A stretch of DNA of 64,000 bases from Lonicera japonica (lineage: Eukaryota; Streptophyta; Magnoliopsida; Dipsacales; Caprifoliaceae). The notes beneath the pieces were generated by a model. The model was not told the DNA's origin. It did no database searches and was given only the letters and a program-made list of their open reading frames with translations. The stretch spans positions 8,196,394 through 8,260,393 of the forward strand of contig CM038470.1 of assembly GCA_021464415.1 (NCBI GenBank), given 5' to 3'. Positions 56,271 to 64,000 of the stretch are shown one piece after another. Made by a program: the position numbers and the translations under genes. Positions within the stretch are counted from its first letter, which is position 1. Every line of letters starts with the position of its first letter.

Positions 56271-58861
56271 TTATACTAGTGCAAGTACTATTTGCAAAAA
56301 ACAAAATAACTCAATCTTGTGGGGCCACAGGGTGGGGGATAAAGTTTGGGTGTTGGCTGGTCGCCACAAACTCAAATGTATATTTTTTCTTCTCCAAAAC
56401 AAATTTCCAAGTATTCCAAAAAGTATTGATTCGACTCTCCAATGTATGATTTTTGGGTACCGTTTTGTAGTCTTCTAAAATTATGTTTATATTGTCCAAA
56501 ATAAATAAATAAATTATGTTTATAATTGTTTTGTTTTTAGACAATAAATTACATTTATTGTTATTATAATTATGATTTTTGTTAAATTATAGGATTTTTG
56601 TAATATTTTAGATTACATAGTATTATAATTGTATATTGTTCTGATGATATTTATATGAAAAAAATTTCTGATACTATTCTTAAATTTGAATATCTTTAAA
56701 GATGATGCCAATATTTTCTTTTTTCTTGTAGGATGCGGTTCTTGAACTCAAATTATCGGGAGATACTACCCTCCGGCCCTCTGAATATTGTGACCATTAT
56801 CTACATATACTTGTGATTATAATTTATATACCAATGTGGCACAAACACTTCGATTCTTGTTTTTATACAAAAATAATCCTAACTAGGTTTGGTAGAATCA
56901 AAGTGGTTATACTCTCATATTATGGAAACCACTACCATCCTTTAGAATTGAGTGGACCAAATATTCCCGATACTTTGATCATCTGCTTCGAAAATTATTA
57001 TCTATGATCTACTTTGAAAACTAGTATCTATGAAATTTTATCTTTGGCAAAGACACAGTATTTCCAACTATTGTGAGGTAGATACTTCTTAATGTCAGGG
57101 AATCCATCATATATATATATATATATTAAAGTGAGGGATCCCACCATTTAATTTTCATCTTAGGGACCAATATAAGTGTATCTTTGAGTTCAACTGGGAG
57201 TTTCTCAAGTCAAGCTCTAGCAGTAGCAAAAATAATCTGGTGGCCAACGATTGGCCAATGTTTTGAGAGCAAGAATTAGTAGAAGTGTGCAATTTTTTTC
57301 TTGAACACCCCATGACAAAAACCAAATATATATATATATATATATACCAGTTAAAATGGCGAGAAATGAATCCTCAACCCTTTTCCTACCGAACTTTGAT
57401 ACAAGCCAACACTATTATAGTATTACAAAATTATAGAGAACAACCATATCACATATATAGTTCTGACCATAACTGTATTTATATATTATGTGCATCATAT
57501 ATTTATGTAATATATTTGGTAAATAATTCATCATTCAAATCAGTAAATAATTTTACAAGCCATTAAATTAAAACCGAAGCCTAATGGTAGTGTATCAAAG
57601 TGTAAAGTATGATAGTGCATGCATGAAAGTGGAAAGTATGATAGGATCCATTTATTTTACTTACTTGACCTTCTATACCCATTGAACGAAATATTTTACC
57701 CAAACGACACTTTGAAGTTATTTTTGCTTTTTCTTTCTTTTTTCTGATGTCATATTGTACAAAACAGCAAACCGAACTACATATGGTATATATGTTTGGT
57801 CCCAAAAGACCTACTATATATGATCCTTTTATACTTACGAAGGATGTACATTAACAAAAGATACGGACATGCGGTTACATCAAATTTTAAAAAATTCAAA
57901 TATAGGTACGTTAAAAATATGCTAATAAATACCTTTCTATTTATATATAAATTACAATTTTTATGAAAAATAAATGTATATTACACATATGAATGTAAAA
58001 TTTATAATCAAATAATGAAAGAAAATAATAACTTGTAACCTAAGGGCACAAGTTAAGGATATTATATATAAATAAAAAGAATAATTTTATGTGTGAGAAT
58101 CCGAACCTTATTAAATGTGTATTTAAATTTTTTATTTTTTTTGCTATAAATAGGTTGTTAACGTGTGTCCTCAATACACAGTTAACATGACTCAACAATG
58201 AATAATTAGATATATGTATATTATACAAATTATTTAAATATTTATTCTACTTTTTCCATAGTCTTTCATCTCTAATATTTTTGCTTTTAATTGTTACAAG
58301 CTTCTTTTGAATTTTTCATGTAATTAAATTTATTTTGTAATATAATAACGGTAATGATATTAGTATTTCATAAAAGTATTTAAATATTTTAAAATTATAT
58401 TTAGTAGCTAAAAAATGTCTTAAAATATCTATTTAAAGTGTCTCTAATTAAAGATATTTTAAGTATTAGAATATTTTTATATAGTGTTAATATTATTATC
58501 ATACAATTAAAATAGAATACACCTATTTGAAAATATTTAATAAGGGCTAGACACGTGTAATAGTAAAAAAATTATATACTAAATTGTGGTCCGATGAATG
58601 TCAACAGATAAGACACATACATGTGATTCTCTTAAAAATGTACGTGCTTCCTAGACTTTTGTATAAACAATTTTCTATAATTTTCATATGCGTAGGCTTT
58701 GACTACCCTTCGTTTTGTGTAGCACAATGTAAATTATTATTCAAAATCCTACCACTGTGAAGTCAAAAAAGACAATAATTTAAGACCACTTAATTTATTT
58801 ATGATACTTATCCTATAAACATAAAATATCCCAAACAAAAATGTCTCAAAATCAGTTATTA
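56271..58861. other. Intergenic stretch
   Basis: No gene recognised in 2.6 kb. TA repeats lie at 57108-57126 and 57328-57346. A palindromic piece at about 58345-58503 (GTATTTCATAAAAGTATTTAAA facing TTTTAAGTATTAGAATATTTTTATATAGTG) may be a decayed MITE. 56735-57000 has a more even composition, but its open frame (64 codons) shows no domain. Confidence 0.4.
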
Positions 58862-60196
58862 GGCTTAATGATCAATTTGACCAATGAATTTTATCATTTT
58901 TTTTTACTTTGATCATTATACTTTTTTTTTGCCCATTTACATGCTGTACTATTTAAAACGTTTATATTTACTCATAGAACTTAACCTCCGTTAAAATTGA
59001 TGGATGAAAATATGATGTACCATTTTTTATCCACGTGGAAACCTAACTGGACTCTTCCTTCTTCTCCTTACTTTTATATACACACACAGACATATATATA
59101 TACACACAGACATAGAGAGAGAAAATTGTATATGCACACAGATTTGGATGACTACAACGCTGCTGGATTTGAGAATGCTGTCAATGAATTCTACCTTTGT
59201 GGCATGGAAGTCACGTAGCATTACGAATTCAAAAGTCTCATCAGGCATCAAAACTTACCGCCATAGATCCGAGTGAGAGACTAAATCAATGTTAATGTTG
59301 GAAAAGATTCAAGAGTTGAAAATGGCTGCTTCTTCATTGTTCACATTGGTAACGAACAGAGCTCTATCGCTGGTTTTCAAAAGGCCTTCATTAGCCAAAT
59401 CACGAAAGACCAAAGGTAGAAACTCTATTTCAAAGGAATTAGACTGGGCATTGGAATTGGAAAAGGGGAAATTAAACTATAATTGTCCGACCGACCATCC
59501 CCCACACCGTCTTCGCCGGAAAATGACCCATTCCAGATCTAGAAAAAAATAGTATAGTCTTCCGCCGACCATCCTCCCACCTTCATTCATTGTTCCTCTG
59601 CTGTTAACGGCCTCATCGAAAAGGGGATAAGGATTTTTCTATTTTGAAAAACAAAGCATTTGATGAAATGGGTGTGATATATATGTATGTGAGTATATAA
59701 ATCTTTATGTATATATAAACCTGTGTGAAAAATAGAGCATTTGATGAAATGGGTGTGTGTATACATATGTCTGTATGTATATAAATGTGTGTATATATAA
59801 ATCTGTGTGAAAAAATAAGTGGCGTGTTCTTCAAACGACGACGAAGAGGATGGCGTTGATGATAATGAAGCGTTTTAGTCGATGTTCTTGATTACGTTTC
59901 TTCGATCTAGCCTCAACCTTTGCCTCTTTTGCTTTGTGTTCATCTCTGTGTATATGAGTAAGAAGAAGAAGTAAGGGAGAAGAAATGCCACGTGGATAAT
60001 AAATGAGTCCAGCTGGTTGCCAGTTGGGATAATAAATGCCACGTCATTTTTTCATCCGAGTATTTTAACGCAAGTTAAGTCATCCGTCTAAATAGAAACA
60101 TTTTAAAGAGTACAGTATGTAAAGGGGCAAAAAAAAATTTAGTGACCAAAGTTAAAAAAAGGTGTAAAGTTCGTTGGTCAAATTGGTCATTAAGCC
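58862..60196. mobile_element. Non-autonomous Mutator-like element with ~190-bp TIRs
   Basis: Starts GGCTTAATGATCAATTTGACC and, from the right, GGGCTTAATGACCAATTTGACC. The arms stay alignable for about 190 bp (to about 59045 and from about 60000), including TTTGCCC.TTTACAT.CTGTACT and GATGAAAA.ATGA. The flanks CAGTTATTA (58853-58861) and CAATTATTG (60197-60205) agree at 7 of 9 positions, consistent with an old 9-bp duplication. The interior is gene-like in composition (GC-richer, few homopolymers) and could be captured host sequence. Confidence 0.8.
59289..59948. other. Gene-like interior of the Mutator-like element, source unknown
   Basis: Plus strand 59289-59552 is open for 87 codons with MAASSLFTLVTNRALSLVF near its start. 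On the minus strand an ATG near 59943 opens MNTKQKRQRLRLDRRNVIKN and, after one TAA, a Ser-rich stretch. Either could be a captured exon (Pack-MULE). I do not recognise a parent gene, and there is no proof of expression. Confidence 0.3.
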
Positions 60197-61034
60197 CAAT
60201 TATTGTGAGTACTTAGTTTTGTTAGTCATTTGTACATGTTAAATCCAGGCTAAGACACTGAAAAGCATTCGCAGAATTTCATTATGTGATAATATCAACA
60301 TAAATTAATAACTAAATAGTCCTACAAAAAAAAAATATTAATGGCCAGAAATATTAATAAACCTGAGGGATATATATATGAGTTGTTGCTAGCTAGTCAA
60401 AAGTATACATTCATCCAAGAACATATTTTTCGGTCCGACATTCGTGTCCACAAGTGCGGACACACACTAACCGCAAAGGCTTTAAGATATTCATTTAAGC
60501 TTAGTTATAAACTCATAATTTTTTTTCTATTTTTTCAATGTAGGACTTCCTACTTTCATTTGCATTTGCTCACTTTGGGTTGTTCATTTTGGGTTACAAT
60601 TTCTCATTCACTGCTTAATCATTTTAAGTATATAAATACACGATTTCGATGTATTCACGTGGGAGAACACGAATATATTAAGAACCTTCACGACCAAGTG
60701 CAAAGTCTTATCACAAATTTGCCCTCAAAATAGTGAAAAATGTGTTTCTTATACCCATTTTCTAACACTAGTTAGGTTAAACTCGATTCACCAAACTTTA
60801 AATTTATTTTTCTTTCAAAATCACAATAGAGATAGTTCAAGTGCAAAGTGAGGTTTTATTTCGCATAATTTTGTTGTTGCACATTGAATGAGAAAAAAGA
60901 AAGAAGCAAAATGACATACTTGGCTAGTCAAAAGAAACTCTTTGATTACACATAGGAAATTAACCTTGTCTACATCATAAAATAAAATGAAAGAAAGAAA
61001 AGAAATTAGGGAGGGAGAGAGAGAGAGAATAAAA
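60197..61034. other. Spacer and probable 3' UTR of EPF1
   Basis: The 130-codon plus frame at 60341-60733 has no domain and consists of shifting hydrophobic and basic stretches; I do not call it a gene. The last 200-250 bases before 61035 would be the EPF1 3' UTR on the minus strand. Confidence 0.4.
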
Positions 61035-62081
61035 CTATGGAACAGGGTAAGACTTATTTTTACACATACACCTATATGCCACTGGACATGATTCAGCCTC
61101 TTCGATGGAAGCACAAACAAAGCTAACCATAACCAATCTACACGGGGAGCATGACCCACATGCGTGTGAGCAATCGGGTAGGGTCGACCCGGCTATAGCT
61201 CGTGTCTTCCATTTGCTGCTCATCAAACCAGCACCTTCCTCTGTTTTACTTGCATCCCCTACCACTGTTGTTGTTGTATGGTGATGTCCATGACCTGTCC
61301 AACCACATACAAAATAATTATTAATTATAATGTCAAAACCTTGTGAAACAATCAATATATACATACATACATACATATATTGCATTGTAATACAATATTA
61401 ACATTTATTTATATACACCCCAGTTCTCTTTGCGCGCGAATGCTGGTGTGATTCAAGTGTAGTTAATTATTTAAGAAAAACGGAAAAGGTCAATAAGCGG
61501 TTGTGGTTCAATGATGAGAGAGCCCTTTATTCGTTTCATATGTACATGTATGCGAGCAAATGTCTATCACTAACTCATTTGTTATTAGCCGTGTTACGCT
61601 TGTTTAGAACAAATTATTTGTGTTTATCTCTGACAAATTAATTATTCAAGCCTATGAAATACTCATATTTACCATATCAGTTGTGCCCATGAGAAATTAC
61701 TTATGCTTACTGCGATTTCTCCAGAAAATAGAGAAATACACTTTATCCCTAAGATAATACTTCATCTCAAATTGATAGTTTGTAAATTTTGACATAAGTG
61801 TTTAATGAGATTTTGTCAATTGATTATGTTTCAAAAGAAGACTGGGACTATATATTTGACGTGTCAAAAAGAAACCAGGCCCTATCAATTGAAATGGAGG
61901 GAGTATTTTTTACAAAAAAGATTTGGAAGTACTACTAATAATACATATACACGTCCTTACACATACACACGTGGGCAGAATCAGATCCAAGAAAGAATAA
62001 GACTAAGAGGGACCAAAAGTAAAAAAGAAGAAAATTGTAGGAGTATAACTTAAAAAAATGTATTTTTTTTTTGTGTGTGTG

Positions 62082-62126
<45 letters not shown>

Positions 62127-62227
62127 CGAGAGTGTTTGGGGGCAATGTGCCTAGCAGAAGAGATGATTGTTGGGAGGAAAAGAACAAGACTCAGTACAGT
62201 TGCGGTGGCAAATACGGACAATTTCAT
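61035..62227 (-). CDS. EPF1: Epidermal patterning factor EPF1-type secreted peptide, two coding exons, 119 residues
   Basis: Exon 1 is 62227-62128 and exon 2 is 61294-61035, joined with a codon split C|GT (R34); 360 nt in all. Residues 1 to about 25 are a signal peptide (hydrophobic core VLSLVLFLPTII). The propeptide is His/Thr-rich (HGHHHTTTT). The C-terminal mature peptide has eight cysteines at 75, 79, 82, 85, 94, 103, 109 and 111, and ends CMCKNKSYPVP. The sequence LPDCSHACGSCSPCRLVMVSF and the loop between C94 and C103 are characteristic of EPF1 rather than EPF2 or the EPFL group. EPF1 is secreted by stomatal precursors and, through ERECTA-family receptors (chiefly ERL1) and TMM, enforces one-cell spacing and blocks extra divisions. 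The intron (61295-62127) holds a Stowaway MITE and a GA tract next to the donor. Assignment to EPF1 is by sequence recognition. Confidence 0.94.
61760..61903. mobile_element. Stowaway MITE in the EPF1 intron
   Basis: The right tip read inward is CTCCCTCCATTTCAATTGATAG and the left is CTTCATCTCAAATTGATAG; both share the classic CTCCCTCCRT-type Stowaway end, the left one decayed. TA on both sides (61758-61759 and 61904-61905). 144 bp. Confidence 0.75.
62085..62122 (-). repeat. (GA)19 microsatellite beside the EPF1 donor
   Basis: On the EPF1 sense strand the intron reads GTATGTCTCTCTCTC..., so the CT run begins directly at the 5' splice site. Reading past the donor gives a false poly-Leu-Ser tail. 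Confidence 0.9.
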
Positions 62228-62441
62228 TTTGTCTTCAATCCCTTTTCTCTTTTGCTTCTCAGTTCTACTACTACTACTACTACACTTTTTCCCTTCACTT
62301 TATTAATAAAGAAAATAAGAAGTGCTTTAACTTGTGAGATAAACAGAACGAGGACATTGATATATATATATATATATATAAAGGAGTGCGTTGAAAAAAT
62401 TAAATTAAAAGGTGGGTATTGAAGCAAGTCACAGGCAAAAG

Positions 62442-62489
<48 letters not shown>

Positions 62490-62490
62490 A
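62228..62490 (-). promoter_or_regulatory. EPF1 leader and core promoter region
   Basis: On the sense strand: a (CT)20 run at 62447-62487, then a (TA) run at 62361-62380 that could serve as TATA box, then a purine-rich leader with a (TAG)n tract at about 62266-62283 before the ATG. The roles are inferred from position only. Confidence 0.4.
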
Positions 62491-63402
62491 CATGAAATGA
62501 AAGAAGATGGAGAAGAATGGGAAAAGATCACAGGGGTTGAACCCTAAGAGGAATGGTGATGGGATTTGATTCACACTTTTGCATGTGTTTTTGCAATTAA
62601 GTTAACAAAAAGGAAAATTTTAAGTGTGAAGCAGATTGCTTCTTTTACGTGAGTTTCTGACTTAGAGAGGAAAGAATAGCATTAAATTCAACAAAATTTT
62701 AATAATGAATATTCCCATATATCTTAATAAAGTTGTAACCTAGTTATACATGTACAGAGGAACTAATGTGATTGTCATTAATGTTTTGTAGCTCCCTTGC
62801 TTGTATCTCATGGGTTTGGGGACCAACCCTTAAATTTTCACATTTCTTTTACTACTGAATTGATTCCCTTTTCTTAGGGATATAAAGTAGTCTTTCTCAT
62901 TTATTTATTTTTTTGTATGATATATAAAAGTTTGTTTCATTTATTTTTTAATTTCATGAATTATCAAAAGATGAATTTTATAGAGATGGAAGAAAAAAAA
63001 ATTGTAACCAAGATGAACACAAACACGAAGTGGTTCATTATGTTAGACCTCACCAAACTCTACTAAACAATAGTTACAGCAGTGGATTTAAGATTTTGAC
63101 CTTAAGGGACCAAAAAAACACAATAATAAGTTTTTTTGGGAGGCCAAAATAAATATATTAATACTTGTGATGCTTATTATTTAGCAAATTAACTCCTAAT
63201 TACCATGTACTATTATTTCAAATATAATATTAATTGTAACAATAATGTTCCCAAATATATGTAGGGGGCCAAAGACACCCCCGGACCGATTATGTACACC
63301 ACGGGCCAAATGCGGCCGAAACTAGAAACTCGATTGTTTGAGAGATTTCGTACCTTATTTTCATGGCTGCCCAAAAAGGGACCTTTTTTTTAATAGCATT
63401 AT
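62491..63402. other. Intergenic stretch upstream of EPF1
   Basis: No gene. 63065-63310 has GGGACC, GGGAGGCC and GGGGGCC blocks suggestive of another hAT remnant of the kind at 1757, without clear ends. Confidence 0.4.
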
Positions 63403-63480
63403 CACTACAAAATTAAAATAAGGTAAGTTTGAATAGAGACAACTAATAATCACTTTTTATAGAGACAACTAATTATCAAA
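63403..63480 (+). mobile_element. Possible CACTA element terminus
   Basis: CACTACAAAATTAAAATAAGG followed by two copies of TAGAGACAACTAAT within 45 bp resembles a CACTA tip with subterminal repeats. The opposite end is not in view. Confidence 0.35.
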
Positions 63481-63699
63481 TACATAGTATCAAGGTTAAA
63501 AGAGAGAATGTGGCTGCCCTATTATATATATGAAGTACAAAACACCAAACTTTTACATAAAACGTACAAACACTAAAACCTTGTATGTTTAAATCTTCTT
63601 TCCCACTTTGTTGCTTTTCCATTCAAAAAAAAATATGGATGATGAATATACGACTTATTGTGGAAAAGAAAATTCTACATTTTACAGTAGTTGACCACA

Positions 63700-63960
63700 C
63701 AATACCGAGTTATCATTATGAATTCGGCAACCATACCCGTCACAAAACTCGGCTTAAGGTTGCTCAATCGTTGGACAAAAAAAAAAAAGAGATTTCACCA
63801 TCCTATATTAGTTGGTCAAATATATCATGTGTCACACAAATGTCGATGGATTATCAATATGAAGTTGGCAACGTGTCACCGAATTATGTTGCAAAACTCG
63901 GCCAAAGGTTGCTGTGAGATCTCTCAATGCCACGTTGCCGAATCGAAGGACAAGAGTTGG
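63700..63960 (+). repeat. Imperfect tandem duplication, period about 141 bp
   Basis: GTTATCATTATGAATTCGGC at about 63708 and GATTATCAATATGAAGTTGGC at about 63848 are each followed by AAAACTCGGCNNAAGGTTGCT. Open frames of 110 and 99 codons here overlap in different frames and have no domain. The segment runs to the window edge. Confidence 0.6.
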
Positions 63961-64000
63961 CTGCCTTCGGCAGAGTGCAATGGATACTAAACATTAATTG

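Noticed and set aside
59027..59251. A 74-codon minus-strand frame
   Set aside because: Consists partly of TA/CA microsatellite translation within the Mutator-like element arm; no domain.
60341..60733. A 130-codon plus-strand frame, among the longest in the window
   Set aside because: No domain, no codon pattern and no promoter context. It begins near the border of a Mutator-like element and looks like chance.
62003..62227. A 74-residue frame with a signal peptide and a poly-Leu-Ser tail
   Set aside because: Only its first 33 codons are real. The tail is EPF1 intron sequence (CT microsatellite) read past the donor at 62127.

Overview
The window is nuclear DNA from a flowering plant, most likely a eudicot. 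It is strongly AT-rich, the genes have plant-type introns, and three ordinary plant genes stand in a sea of transposon debris. I cannot name the family or species from sequence alone, and I see no bacterial, organellar or viral gene cluster.

Three genes look intact. PSB27 (5290-5805, +) is a single-exon gene for a thylakoid-lumen photosystem II assembly and repair factor. A DUF789-family gene (47298-49800, +) has six coding exons that I joined by their splice sites into a 317-residue protein. An EPF1-type secreted stomatal patterning peptide (61035-62227, -) has two coding exons giving 119 residues. The three are unrelated in function, widely spaced, and share only CT-rich leader or promoter stretches.

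The rest is mobile DNA at many stages of decay. From 1 to 5 kb there are remnants and two TTA-flanked MITEs standing back to back. From 8.7 to 17.2 kb there are a Helitron-like piece, a 0.67 kb tandem duplication and several hAT and Tourist-like elements, some nested. From 17.2 to 28.6 kb lies a dead L1-type LINE split by a four-deep nest (LINE > MITE > Mutator-like element > solo LTR), a hAT transposase remnant, an inverted rearrangement, a 1.3 kb hAT-like element with perfect ends, and an LTR carrying 5S rRNA-like sequence (Cassandra type). From 28.6 to 46 kb come another hAT inside a MITE, an RNase H remnant, a second solo LTR, a tandem array of TRIM LTRs with primer-binding sites, Helitron ends, and a three-deep MITE nest at 42.9-44.3 kb. 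From 50.8 to 54.2 kb is a Mutator-like element with terminal inverted repeats, a broken transposase, a zinc knuckle and an antisense GRF zinc-finger reading frame. From 55 to 60 kb there are two MITE copies in tandem and a long-TIR Mutator-like element. EPF1 itself carries a Stowaway MITE in its intron.

Nothing here is convincingly a new biological system. The most informative points are the element boundaries with exact target-site duplications, the nesting order they imply, the tandem TRIM array, the LTR with inverted arms and a 5S-like core, and the Mutator-like element with an opposite-strand GRF/membrane reading frame.
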